From CAZRNB01 sp964601355 (GTDB lineage: Bacteria; Planctomycetota; Phycisphaerae; Sedimentisphaerales; Anaerobacaceae): a stretch of DNA of 40,004 nucleotides. Below are positions 30,175-37,654 of the stretch, in pieces. Each line of letters starts with the position of its first letter. Position 1 is the stretch's first letter. The translations under genes were made by a program, and so were the position numbers. Where the stretch lies: the NCBI GenBank assembly GCA_964601355.1, contig CAZRNB010000011.1, positions 1-40,004 on the forward strand, written 5' to 3'. Below the pieces are notes generated by a model. It did not search any database and was not told the DNA's origin. It saw only the letters and a program-made list of their open reading frames with translations.

Positions 30175-30909
30175 TCAAAAAACATCTTGCGTTTGATTGC
30201 CTTGTCTGATTTGGGGGAATTTCTCCAATTCCTGTATGATTTTTTCGGCTATAACGGCTTTTGTAGCGTTTTTGATTTTAGTCCAGCCGGTGCTTCGCGT
30301 CTTTATTTGGATGGTTGTCTTCTCAGCGCCGATTGCGGCAGGGGTGTTGGCGATTATCATGTCAAGATTCTTTTCTCTCAACTTTTTTTCCGCATTTTCT
30401 TGCAGGTTTTTATCTTCGAGAGCAAAACCAACGACCAAACGCCGTTGGCTCCACAGTTTTGAGTTTTGAATTTTAAGTTTTGAGTTTTTATGTGTCCCTG
30501 CCCATTTTAAAATGTCATGTGTCGGTTTTAATTTAATGGTCAGAGATTTGCCGGTTCTTTTTATTTTTGTCGTCGATGGTCGGGCAGGAGTATAATCAGC
30601 CACGGCAGCAGCCATAATGAGGCAATCACATTTAGGAAAATGCTTTTTAACAGCCTGGAACATCTCACGTGCGGTTTTAGCGTGCACGATTTTGAGTTTA
30701 GAATTTAGAATTTTGAATTTAGAACTTTTAATTCTCAATTCTGAATTCTCAATTCTGAATTCTGTAGTCGTTATAAGTGTAACTTTGTGCCCGGCTTTAA
30801 GTGCCGCACGAGTAAGGGCGAAGCCCATTTTGCCGCTGCTGGCATTTGAAATAAAACGAACCGGGTCAATGTATTCCCGCGTGCCGCCTGCTGTGATTAA
30901 AACTTGCAT
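30175..30909 (-). CDS. coaB: Phosphopantothenate--cysteine ligase (separate CoaB)
   Basis: CoaB joins 4'-phosphopantothenate and cysteine in CoA synthesis. VLITAGGTREYIDPVRFISN and SSGKMGFALTRAALKAGHKV are the nucleotide-binding start; AAAVADYTPARPS and KLKPTHDILKW carry conserved residues. In most bacteria CoaB is fused behind CoaC; here it is a separate 244-residue gene starting 21 bp after coaC. Two heptad arrays lie in frame (about residues 49-71 and 140-151), giving Lys/Ile/Asn/Ser-rich stretches such as SELRIKSSKFKILNSKLKI. There is no clear ribosome-binding site. Confidence 0.9.
   Translation of the reverse strand: MQVLITAGGTREYIDPVRFISNASSGKMGFALTRAALKAGHKVTLITTTEFRIENSELRIKSSKFKILNSKLKIVHAKTAREMFQAVKKHFPKCDCLIMAAAVADYTPARPSTTKIKRTGKSLTIKLKPTHDILKWAGTHKNSKLKIQNSKLWSQRRLVVGFALEDKNLQENAEKKLREKNLDMIIANTPAAIGAEKTTIQIKTRSTGWTKIKNATKAVIAEKIIQELEKFPQIRQGNQTQDVF
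30454..30488. repeat. Heptad array (GAGTTTT type) in frame in coaB
   Basis: Five units CAGTTTT, GAGTTTT, GAATTTT, AAGTTTT, GAGTTTT in register; translated KNSKLKIQNSKL, a surface-loop-like insertion. Confidence 0.85.
30694..30763. repeat. Ten-unit inverted heptad array in frame in coaB
   Basis: Ten 7-bp units without a break: GAGTTTA/GAATTTA type on the left, CAATTCT/GAATTCT type on the right. The halves are complementary. The frame reads across without a stop. Confidence 0.9.
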
Positions 30910-30920
30910 TTTTCAAAAAG

Positions 30921-30976
30921 GATATAGAATTCAGAAACAAGAATTCTGTCTTCTGTCTTCTGTATTCTGACTTCTG
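30921..30976. repeat. Eight-unit heptad array at the coaC/coaB junction
   Basis: Eight units in register (GATATAG, AATTCAG, AAACAAG, AATTCTG, TCTTCTG twice, TATTCTG, ACTTCTG). It encodes the CoaC tail SQNTEDRRQNSCF and its TGA stop. Confidence 0.9.
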
Positions 30977-31548
30977 GGTTTAATTTTTGAGGCGATTTTT
31001 TCAATTGTCTGAAAAATATCCTCTGGTTCGGCCATTCTGCCGATAGCTTCGGTGCCGCAAGCCAGGCGTCCTTTGACCGGGCCTATCAGGTTAAAACCCA
31101 TCTGCTTAATTATCTCGATATTGTGCTGCACAGCAGGATTGTCCCACATATTATTGTTCATCGCCGGAGCTAAAAGTGCACGACCCGATTTGATCAAAGG
31201 CCAACATGCACAAAGCGTTGTGCTGGTCAAATCATCGCAAATGCCATTGGCGATTTTCCCGATAATATTGGCGGTTGCCGGTGCAACAACAACAATATCG
31301 GCCCACTCAGCCAGATTTATATGGCCGGGTTTTTCGAGCTGAAAAACCTGGTCCGCCCAAAGACTGGTATAAACTGCTGAGCTGGTAACAGCTTCAAAAC
31401 TCTTTGTGCCGACGAGCCGGCAGGCGGAAGAGGTCATTACTGTAATTACCTTGGCGCCGGCTGCTGTAAGTTTGCTGGCCAAATCGACCGCCTTGTATGC
31501 AGCGACTCCGCCGGTTACACCTAACAGGATATTCAGATTGTCAAGCAT
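30931..31548 (-). CDS. coaC: Phosphopantothenoylcysteine decarboxylase (separate CoaC)
   Basis: CoaC decarboxylates phosphopantothenoylcysteine with FMN. ILLGVTGGVAAYKAVDLAS, HINLAEWADIVVVAPATANI (active-site His) and LLAPAMNNNMWDNPAVQ (PAMN motif) are all present, as is the Cys of GRLACGTEAIGRM. I choose ATG 31548 (205 residues); codons upstream of it are a heptad array. It lies between rpoZ and coaB, the usual place of fused coaBC. Confidence 0.92.
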   Translation of the reverse strand: MLDNLNILLGVTGGVAAYKAVDLASKLTAAGAKVITVMTSSACRLVGTKSFEAVTSSAVYTSLWADQVFQLEKPGHINLAEWADIVVVAPATANIIGKIANGICDDLTSTTLCACWPLIKSGRALLAPAMNNNMWDNPAVQHNIEIIKQMGFNLIGPVKGRLACGTEAIGRMAEPEDIFQTIEKIASKIKPRSQNTEDRRQNSCF

Positions 31549-31552
31549 TCTT

Positions 31553-31629
31553 GATTCTCGATCCTCGTTGCTCGATTCTCGATTCCTTGTCTCTGCGAGC
31601 ATCCAGTATCGAGCATCGAGTATCACGAT
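31553..31629. repeat. Inverted heptad array between rpoZ and coaC
   Basis: Left arm GATTCTC/GATCCTC units (31553-31587), right arm GCGAGCA/TCGAGTA units (31595-31629), five each, partly complementary. It forms the whole coaC leader. Confidence 0.88.
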
Positions 31630-31658
31630 TCACGTGTTTAATCTTTGCTTTTGTTATT

Positions 31659-31898
31659 TTAAGCCCGCTCTGACTCTTCTTTTTGTGAATCGTTATCAAG
31701 CTCGACTCCCTCGATAGCAATTTTATCCTGCAGGATTTCCTGAACTACAATCTCGAGCATTGATTTGCCTTCTGCTTTCTCAATGAGCGGCCGAGAACCC
31801 TGCAGAAGCTCGCCCATTCGTTTTTGAACCAGCGCAGCTAATTTGAATCTGCCACCTACTTTATTGACTATTTTATCGCTCTTAAGCTCGTCTAACAT
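31659..31898 (-). CDS. rpoZ: RNA polymerase omega subunit
   Basis: The 79-residue product matches omega: KVGGRFKLAALVQKRMGELL is the conserved helix that binds beta prime. Omega aids polymerase assembly. AGGAG lies 5 nt before the ATG. The gmk-rpoZ-coaBC order is widespread in bacteria and supports the call. Confidence 0.9.
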   Translation of the reverse strand: MLDELKSDKIVNKVGGRFKLAALVQKRMGELLQGSRPLIEKAEGKSMLEIVVQEILQDKIAIEGVELDNDSQKEESERA

Positions 31899-31910
31899 TT
31901 TTGCTCCTGA

Positions 31911-31975
31911 GAATACAGAATTCAGGATTCAGAATTCTGAGGCTGGACTTCTGTCTTCTGTCTTCTGTCTTCTGA
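31911..31975. repeat. Heptad array at the gmk/rpoZ junction
   Basis: Units GAATACA, GAATTCA, GGATTCA, GAATTCT (31911-31938) and, after a short spacer, three CTTCTGT and one CTTCTGA (31948-31975). It encodes the tail SEDRRQKTEVQPQNSES of guanylate kinase and its stop. Confidence 0.88.
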
Positions 31976-32542
31976 TTTTCCCTGGATAATATGTATTATC
32001 TCTTCTATAGTCTTCTGTAAATCCTCGTTTATTACCTTATGCCTGTAATATTGCCTGCCGGCGGCGATTTCACTATCTGCCTCATTCAGTCTTTCTTTAG
32101 CTTTTTGTGCGTCATCTCTGCTTCTGTGGTTCATGCGTTCTGCCAGGACTTTAGCACTTGGAGGTAGAATAAAAATCGTTATAGCGTCCGGAAAAAGTGC
32201 GGTTACCTGTTTAGCGCCCTGAACATCGATTTCCAAAATGACTGTCTTGTCGGCCTGCAAAGCCTGCTCGACCTTATCTTTTGGCGTCCCATATAAGCGG
32301 CCAAATACCTCGGCGTATTCCAGCAGCAGACCCTTATTAATACGATCCCGAAATTCTTGTTCTGAAATAAACCAGTAATCACGCCCGTGGACTTCGCCCT
32401 TGCTTTTGTGGCGAGTTGTAGCTGAGACGCTAAGATAAACGTTTTTCAGCCGGCCGTCTAATTCTCTGCAGATAGTGCTTTTGCCGACCCCGGATGGGCC
32501 GCTTACTATCACCACCTTGCCTTTTTCTCTTGTACCTGTCAT
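31922..32542 (-). CDS. gmk: Guanylate kinase
   Basis: Gmk phosphorylates GMP to GDP. P-loop IVSGPSGVGKSTICREL, the GMP-binding SVSATTRHKSKGEVHGRDYW and ILEIDVQGAKQV are intact. I choose ATG 32542 (206 residues). The array at 32547-32574 ends 4 nt upstream and no ribosome-binding site is seen. The last 17 or so residues are encoded by a heptad array and are unlikely to be ancestral. Confidence 0.95.
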   Translation of the reverse strand: MTGTREKGKVVIVSGPSGVGKSTICRELDGRLKNVYLSVSATTRHKSKGEVHGRDYWFISEQEFRDRINKGLLLEYAEVFGRLYGTPKDKVEQALQADKTVILEIDVQGAKQVTALFPDAITIFILPPSAKVLAERMNHRSRDDAQKAKERLNEADSEIAAGRQYYRHKVINEDLQKTIEEIIHIIQGKSEDRRQKTEVQPQNSES

Positions 32543-32546
32543 TAAA

Positions 32547-32574
32547 AAACTCAGAACCAAAAACTCAAAACCGT
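32547..32574. repeat. Heptad array between yicC and gmk
   Basis: Four units AAACTCA, GAACCAA, AAACTCA, AAACCGT in register, filling almost the whole gap between yicC and gmk. Confidence 0.75.
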
Positions 32575-32578
32575 GGTA

Positions 32579-33472
32579 TTATTCTATATTCTGAACCTGT
32601 TCTTTAATTCGGTCAACCTCGCATTTAACATCGATCACGCAGCGGATAATGTCGGCATCGAAAGCCTTGCTGGCAATAGTATTAGCCTCTCTGAGCATTT
32701 CCTGGCTGATAAATTCTAATTTTCGACCGGCTTGTCCGTTTGCCTGACAGCTCTCGGCAAAACGCGCTAAATGGGAATCCAGCCGGGTGACCTCTTCAGA
32801 AATATCAGAACGGTCGGCTAAAACCGCCACCTCCCTGGCTAACGTTCCCTCATCTAATTTTAATTTTGCCTCAGCCAGCAGCTCATCAACTCTCTTTTTT
32901 AGTTTCTTTGTGTATTCCTGCACAACGGCGGTGCTTCGATTGCGGATTTGCTCAATGCCTCGCTCAATTGCTGCACAGTGGCTTTTCAAGTCGGCTTCCA
33001 GGGCCTTGCCCTCAGCGGCTCGCATTTGTTTGAGCTTTTCTATCGCTTTCCGGGTAACATCAAGAACGGTGTTTTTAATCTGCTCGTACAGCTCTTCGGC
33101 CGGCTGCATAGGATGAATAATGCCGGGCAGGTTTAACAAGCTGCTAATATCAATCTGCCAGGGTGGAATGATGCCGCTTGACGATCTAATTCGGTTCAGC
33201 TTCTCCATGATGGATCGCAATGCCACCTCGTCTATATCAAACAGGGTGTCTGTTGATACCGGTTGTTTCGGTTTAAGCGCGTAGCTTATTGTTCCGCGTG
33301 ATAAGCTCTCCCGCAGAAGTTTTTCAATATCTTCTTCGAGGAAAGCTACCGACTCAGGCAGTTTTATATTGGTCTTCAGGTAGCGATTATTGACCGCTTT
33401 AATTTCAACGACGTAGCCGGTTCCCCTAACTTCACCTTCTGCTTCGCCATATCCGGTCATACTGTTTATCAT
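32579..33472 (-). CDS. yicC: YicC-family endoribonuclease
   Basis: The 297-residue protein starts MINSMTGYGEAEGEV and contains VVEIKAVNNRYLKTNIKLPE, the diagnostic YicC start, and ends with IKEQVQNIE. Family members are RNases that act in small-RNA turnover. ATG 33472 is chosen on this conserved start; the longer frame upstream is repeat-derived. It precedes gmk, as in many bacteria. Confidence 0.93.
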   Translation of the reverse strand: MINSMTGYGEAEGEVRGTGYVVEIKAVNNRYLKTNIKLPESVAFLEEDIEKLLRESLSRGTISYALKPKQPVSTDTLFDIDEVALRSIMEKLNRIRSSSGIIPPWQIDISSLLNLPGIIHPMQPAEELYEQIKNTVLDVTRKAIEKLKQMRAAEGKALEADLKSHCAAIERGIEQIRNRSTAVVQEYTKKLKKRVDELLAEAKLKLDEGTLAREVAVLADRSDISEEVTRLDSHLARFAESCQANGQAGRKLEFISQEMLREANTIASKAFDADIIRCVIDVKCEVDRIKEQVQNIE

Positions 33473-33491
33473 AGTGTTACACTTTCTATTC

Positions 33492-33554
33492 GTATTGCCT
33501 GATGGGTATTGCGTATTGCGTTGGACGCACAACTCGTCACGCACGACGCACGAC
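33492..33554. repeat. Nine-unit heptad array between secG and yicC
   Basis: Nine units in perfect register (GTATTGC three times, CTGATGG, GTTGGAC, GCACAAC, TCGTCAC, GCACGAC twice). It fills most of the gap from the secG stop to the yicC start. Confidence 0.88.
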
Positions 33555-33558
33555 GGAC

Positions 33559-33993
33559 TTAACTGCCCGGCAGGTTTGCATCATCACTTTTTTTGACATC
33601 GGCACTTTTAGCTGTTTTGGCAGTTTCATTGACATCGGCTGTGCGGGGCTTGTTGGCGTCGGTTGCTGCCGGCTGTGGCGACGTTGTTTTTGACAGTTGA
33701 TTGCTTGTCTGCTCTGCGTTGAATCCGCTGGGAGAAGGCTTATAAAATTTGGCCATCACGACCGCCAGACCCAGAAATATGCCCACCGCTGCTATTGTAA
33801 CCCATGTCAGGAAGTCGCCGGTTTTGGAGCCTAAAACGCTGCTGGCCATGCTTCCTCCCAAAGCGGCATTCAGGCCGCCGCCTTTGCCTTTTTGAATCAG
33901 TACAACCAGCATTAGTACGATAGAGCAAAGCACGAAAAGAACGGCAACAACCTTCATAATCAAACTTAGTGCCAATAACGGTGATATAATCAT
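33559..33993 (-). CDS. secG: Preprotein translocase subunit SecG
   Basis: SecG assists SecYEG in export. It has two membrane helices (VVAVLFVLCSIVLMLVVLIQ and FLTWVTIAAVGIFLGLAVVM) flanking the conserved QKGKGGGLNAALGGS loop. A tail of about 55 residues rich in Lys, Ala, Asp and Thr follows, longer than in E. coli (110 residues in all). AAAGGGA precedes the ATG. It sits 32 bp after tpiA, an arrangement common in bacteria. Confidence 0.92.
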   Translation of the reverse strand: MIISPLLALSLIMKVVAVLFVLCSIVLMLVVLIQKGKGGGLNAALGGSMASSVLGSKTGDFLTWVTIAAVGIFLGLAVVMAKFYKPSPSGFNAEQTSNQLSKTTSPQPAATDANKPRTADVNETAKTAKSADVKKSDDANLPGS

Positions 33994-34025
33994 ATTATTA
34001 TCCCTTTCAATGGCTTAGCCATCAA

Positions 34026-34787
34026 TTAGACCGCAGCCTGGATTATAGCGAGGAAGTCGTTCGCATTCAAACTTGCTCCGCCGACCAATAAGCCATCTAC
34101 ATCATCCTGACTCATCAGGTTCTTTGCGTTGTCGGGCTTTACAGAGCCGCCATAAAGGATGCGGATTTCCTCAGCCAGATGCGGGTCATACATCTGAGCA
34201 ATCAGCTTTCGCAAAAAAAAATGTGCTTCCTGAGCTTGCTGTTGTGTAGCCGTTCTGCCTGTGCCAATAGCCCAGACCGGCTCATAAGCTACAGTTACCG
34301 CTGAGAACTTTTCGGCGCTTAATCCAGCCAGGCCTTTTTTGAGCTGCCGAGCTAACACTTGTTCTGTTTGGCCGGCATCCCGCTCGCTGAGCAGCTCGCC
34401 CACGCATAATATCGGCAAAAGTCCGCCAACGATTGCGGCACAAACTTTCTTATTTATAAGCTCGTCGGTCTCACCTATTACGTGCCGCCGTTCCGAATGT
34501 CCGCACAAGACATACGTGCAGCCAATATCTTTAAGCATATACACGCTTATCTCGCCGGTAAAGGCGCCATCCGGCTCAAAGTAAGCATCCTGTGCGCCGA
34601 CGGCGATGTGTGATGCGCTAAGGGTCTTAGTCACCGAATGCAAATGAACAAAAGGCGGACAAACGGCTACGGTAACGTTGTGGCCTGCAACCTCCGAGGA
34701 GCCGGAAGCAATACACTTAGCCAGCGCTACGCTGCTGTGGCTATTGGTATTCATTTTCCAGTTACCGGCTACAAACGGTTTTTTCAT
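34026..34787 (-). CDS. tpiA: Triosephosphate isomerase
   Basis: TpiA interconverts DHAP and glyceraldehyde 3-phosphate, linking DHAP from the rhamnose pathway to glycolysis. FVAGNWKMNTN, YVLCGHSERRHVIGE (active His), AYEPVWAIGTGRTAT (active Glu) and ILYGGSVKPDNAK are all present; 253 residues is normal. ATG 34787 has CAGGAGAG upstream. Confidence 0.97.
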   Translation of the reverse strand: MKKPFVAGNWKMNTNSHSSVALAKCIASGSSEVAGHNVTVAVCPPFVHLHSVTKTLSASHIAVGAQDAYFEPDGAFTGEISVYMLKDIGCTYVLCGHSERRHVIGETDELINKKVCAAIVGGLLPILCVGELLSERDAGQTEQVLARQLKKGLAGLSAEKFSAVTVAYEPVWAIGTGRTATQQQAQEAHFFLRKLIAQMYDPHLAEEIRILYGGSVKPDNAKNLMSQDDVDGLLVGGASLNANDFLAIIQAAV

Positions 34788-34803
34788 AATACTCTCCTGA
34801 AAT

Positions 34804-34859
34804 CGTTCATAGTTCATTGCTCACTGTTCATCGATGAACAACGAACACATAACAATGAA
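34804..34859. repeat. Inverted heptad array between pheA and tpiA
   Basis: Eight units in perfect register: CGTTCAT, AGTTCAT, TGCTCAC, TGTTCAT, then CGATGAA, CAACGAA, CACATAA, CAATGAA. The two halves are reverse complements in pattern and can pair. Confidence 0.9.
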
Positions 34860-34864
34860 CTTAT

Positions 34865-35935
34865 TCAAAGCATCTCCGCTGCCCTTGGGAAGCTGCCTAA
34901 TACCGACAGCTGCAGACAGTGTTTACGAGCCTCTTCCAATCCCTTTTGGATCTGTTCGTTAGTTCTGTGGCCCATAAAATCCATGAAGAAATAGTATTCC
35001 CACTGTCTTTTCTTGCTGGGTCTGGACTCTATATTTGTCAGATTAATATTGTATTTCTTGAAGACGTCAAGCACGTCAGCCAGAGCGCCGGCCTTATGAG
35101 CCGTGCTAAAAAAGATGGCGGTTTTATCTTCGCCGGTCGGCTTTGCGTCTTCGCTGCCTACAACGAGAAATCTGGTTATGTTATTGGTTATATCCTCGAT
35201 ATTTTCACAGACAATTTTTAGGCCATATAGTTCAGCAGCCACCCTGGAGCCAATCGCCGCCGAATTTGGCTCGGCGGCAGCTATTTGAGCCGCCCTGGCG
35301 GTCGAGGCAACGGGAATTGTCTGGGCGTCCTTAAAAGTAGCACTTAGCCAGGTTCGACACTGAGTGAATACCTCCGGCTTGGAGTAAATTTTCTCAATCT
35401 CTTGCAGCGGACAATTTGCCATGAGATTATGGTGAATAGCCATCAGCACCTCAGCGCACACATTCACGTTTGAGTCAATAAAAGCATCCAGAGTTTCTAT
35501 CACGCCGCCGCCGGTAGTGTTTTCAATAGGCACTACGCCCAGGTCGCAATGAGCTTTGCTTATTTCATCAAAGATACTTTTGATATCCGCCAACGGCTCA
35601 TATTCAACGCTTTGGCCGAATTTGAGCATGGCAGCAATGTGGCTGAAGCTGCCGGGCGGACCAAGGTAGCCGATTCGCAGCGGCTTTTCCAGCACCAAAG
35701 AGCCGCTCATCAGCTCTCGCCAGACAGCCACGAGGCATTTATCCGGCAGTGGACCCTTGTTGGCTTTTATTACGCCGTTTATGACCTCTTTCTCGCGATC
35801 CGGCGAGTAAATAGGCCTATCGATCTTGCTCTTTAGCTTTCCTATCTCTACTACGACACTGGCACGCTCATTGAGCAATTGCACAAGCTGATAATCGATT
35901 TCATCTATGCGTTTTCTTAATTCTTCAAGCGACAT
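34865..35935 (-). CDS. pheA: Bifunctional chorismate mutase / prephenate dehydratase
   Basis: PheA leads from chorismate to phenylpyruvate for phenylalanine. The N-terminal AroQ chorismate mutase (about residues 1-85, LRKRIDEIDYQLVQLLNERA) precedes prephenate dehydratase with IGYLGPPGSFSHIAAMLKFG, IENTTGGGVIETLD and NNITRFLVVG. The C-terminal ACT domain has KTAIFFSTAHKAGALADVLD and the phenylalanine-binding ESRPSKKRQWEYYFFMDF. Feedback inhibition by phenylalanine is expected. There is no clear ribosome-binding site; the array 35965-36076 lies upstream. Confidence 0.96.
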   Translation of the reverse strand: MSLEELRKRIDEIDYQLVQLLNERASVVVEIGKLKSKIDRPIYSPDREKEVINGVIKANKGPLPDKCLVAVWRELMSGSLVLEKPLRIGYLGPPGSFSHIAAMLKFGQSVEYEPLADIKSIFDEISKAHCDLGVVPIENTTGGGVIETLDAFIDSNVNVCAEVLMAIHHNLMANCPLQEIEKIYSKPEVFTQCRTWLSATFKDAQTIPVASTARAAQIAAAEPNSAAIGSRVAAELYGLKIVCENIEDITNNITRFLVVGSEDAKPTGEDKTAIFFSTAHKAGALADVLDVFKKYNINLTNIESRPSKKRQWEYYFFMDFMGHRTNEQIQKGLEEARKHCLQLSVLGSFPRAAEML

Positions 35936-35964
35936 CGTTTAGTAAATCAAAAATTGATGAGTAG

Positions 35965-36076
35965 GATTCGGGGTTCAGGAGTCGGGGGTCAGTAAAAACC
36001 TGATTTCCGAACCCTGATCTCTGATCCCTGATCCCTTGATTTTGATATTTGATTTTTAACATTTGAATTTTGATAT
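35965..36076. repeat. Sixteen-unit inverted heptad array upstream of pheA
   Basis: Sixteen 7-bp units run without a register break over 112 bp. The left arm is GATTCGG/GGTTCAG/GAGTCGG/GGGTCAG; TAAAAAC is the centre; then CTGATTT, CCGAACC, CTGATCT, CTGATCC twice, grading into T-rich TTGATAT/TTGATTT units. The G-rich and C-rich parts can fold back on each other. Confidence 0.93.
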
Positions 36077-36162
36077 AGTTATCCAAAACTTTAATTTAAT
36101 AACTAAATTTTGCCCTTGCGTCAACAAATTTGACTTATTAGATATGATATTTTTGACCGTGG

Positions 36163-36756
36163 ATGCCGGGAAAAGTGCAAGAAACCATTAAATATACAAT
36201 TTTTAGGACTAAGTGGGGCTGGTTTGGCCTTGCCGGCACAGAAGACAGGCTGTGGCGAACCTGCCTGCCTTTATCTGGGCCTGAAGAGGTAAAATCCCAT
36301 CTCCTAAAGAATCTTACGATAATGGATAGAGATTCGGGCATCGGGCATCGAGTATCGAGAATCCGGTTCGACAAGAACTTGTTTAAGATGCTTCAAGAGC
36401 AGATAATCGCTTATTTTGAGGGTGTCTGCGTCAATTTCAGCCGGGATATTCCGGTAGCGCTGGATGGATTCAGCATGTTTTCACGCTCGGTTCTAAAGGT
36501 CTGCAGGGATCTAAAATTCGGGGAAAAAATAACCTATTCGGTTTTAGCTAAGAAATTAGGTCGATCCTCTGCTGTTAGAGCTGTCGGCAATGCTTTGGCG
36601 AAAAATCCACTGCCTTTGATTATTCCTTGTCACCGCGTGATTCACAGCGACGGTAAAATCGGCGGCTTCTCAGCCCCTGGTGGCGAAAAAATCAAAGAAA
36701 AGCTGCTTAACCATGAATTGGCAGGCTTAATCTGCTCTAAAGATTGTTCAGATTAA
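36163..36756 (+). CDS. ogt: Methylated-DNA--protein-cysteine methyltransferase
   Basis: The protein removes methyl groups from O6-methylguanine to its own Cys. NPLPLIIPCHRVIHSDGKIG contains the PCHRV active site, and KITYSVLAKKLGRSSAVRAV is the DNA-binding helix-turn-helix. The N-terminal half is the usual beta-fold (KWGWFGLAGTEDRLWR). At 197 residues it is slightly longer than usual; a heptad array at residues 57-67 adds DSGIGHRVSRIR. Confidence 0.93.
   Translation: MPGKVQETIKYTIFRTKWGWFGLAGTEDRLWRTCLPLSGPEEVKSHLLKNLTIMDRDSGIGHRVSRIRFDKNLFKMLQEQIIAYFEGVCVNFSRDIPVALDGFSMFSRSVLKVCRDLKFGEKITYSVLAKKLGRSSAVRAVGNALAKNPLPLIIPCHRVIHSDGKIGGFSAPGGEKIKEKLLNHELAGLICSKDCSD
36331..36365. repeat. Heptad array in frame in ogt
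   Basis: Five units GATTCGG, GCATCGG, GCATCGA, GTATCGA, GAATCCG in register; they encode an added loop before the core of the protein. Confidence 0.85.
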
Positions 36757-36774
36757 ACGATACTTGGGAACATC

Positions 36775-37473
36775 CTACTCTAAATGCACTACGCTGGTTC
36801 TTCGGTCGGCTTCGAGGCTGGCTTTTTTAATGACATCGTAAAGTTGTCGGCTGTTGCGTATCTTCTCGAAGGTGAACTCCGGGTCACTTTTATCGGTTGT
36901 CGTCAGCACTACTGTGCCGATACCGAAAATACAATCCCAGGCATTGCGGCGAAGTTTCAGATCAATCACGCGAAACATGTCAAGATTATCAATCTTCCTG
37001 TCAAAAATTCCCCTGCCCCACTCAAGACGATCGGCAGAAACTTCATAATTGGTCATCTTAAGCCTGGCTATCTTAATCGCGAGGATGAGTACAACGATAA
37101 ATCCAATGCCGAAGCCGATAAGAGCTCTATATCGGGCAAACGTCAGAACCTGGTCTTGCGAAAATCTCGATGCCAGCAAATTCTCCATAGGCAGCTTAAT
37201 TATAAGAGCTGCTAAGCTGAGCAATATCAGGGCCTTAAATATCTGCGGAATAATTCCCAAAAGTGAGGGGCTGCAGGCGAAAAGAATCTTATTATCCCTT
37301 GGCTGTTCCTCCGGCGGACAAGAATCCGCCTGTGAATTCCCCTGGAGGGCTTTAGCTTTGGGACTATTTAAAAACTCGCCACAGAATCGGCACTTGATAG
37401 CCGCTGCCTGTATCGTCTCGGCACAAAACGGGCAGCTCTTTGTTTCACATTGTGGATATGTAGTAATTTTCAT
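36775..37473 (-). CDS. Zinc-ribbon / two-helix / bacterial PH-domain membrane protein
   Basis: The 232-residue protein has a zinc ribbon (CPFCAETIQAAAIKCRFCGE, residues 14-33), a linker, two membrane helices (IFKALILLSLAALIIKL and LIGFGIGFIVVLILAIKI) and a bPH_2 domain (MTNYEVSADRLEWGRGIFDR, NLDMFRVIDLKLRRN). Such PH proteins occur at bacterial membranes; the function is not known. It is convergent with ogt and divergent from the following module. Confidence 0.78.
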   Translation of the reverse strand: MKITTYPQCETKSCPFCAETIQAAAIKCRFCGEFLNSPKAKALQGNSQADSCPPEEQPRDNKILFACSPSLLGIIPQIFKALILLSLAALIIKLPMENLLASRFSQDQVLTFARYRALIGFGIGFIVVLILAIKIARLKMTNYEVSADRLEWGRGIFDRKIDNLDMFRVIDLKLRRNAWDCIFGIGTVVLTTTDKSDPEFTFEKIRNSRQLYDVIKKASLEADRRTSVVHLE

Positions 37474-37569
37474 CTTGATTTATATATCGGAATTGTGTGG
37501 GCAAACACAGCAGAGGATTATTTCCGTCAAAATTTTTTAAAAAATTCTTTTAAAAATTGTAAAATATAC

Positions 37570-37597
37570 TTGACAATATGTATGCTATACTTTACAT
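37570..37597 (+). promoter_or_regulatory. Candidate promoter/operator for the membrane/HTH module
   Basis: TTGACA (37570-37575) is followed 16 bp later by TTACAT (37592-37597); TATACT (37586-37591) is an alternative -10. The region is rich in short symmetric words (TACT..AGTA) that could bind the HTH protein of this operon. Confidence 0.35.
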
Positions 37598-37654
37598 TTA
37601 GTAAGGTTTATAGTACATTAAGTAATAAAATTCAAGTTTATGTAGGAGAATTTT

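Noticed and set aside
34011..34023. ATGGCTTAGCCAT palindrome between secG and tpiA
   Set aside because: Very short, with no T-run and no other copy seen; could arise by chance.
35965..36076. CRISPR-like array
   Set aside because: Units are 7 bp without spacers of 25-40 bp, there are no longer direct repeats and no cas genes in the window.
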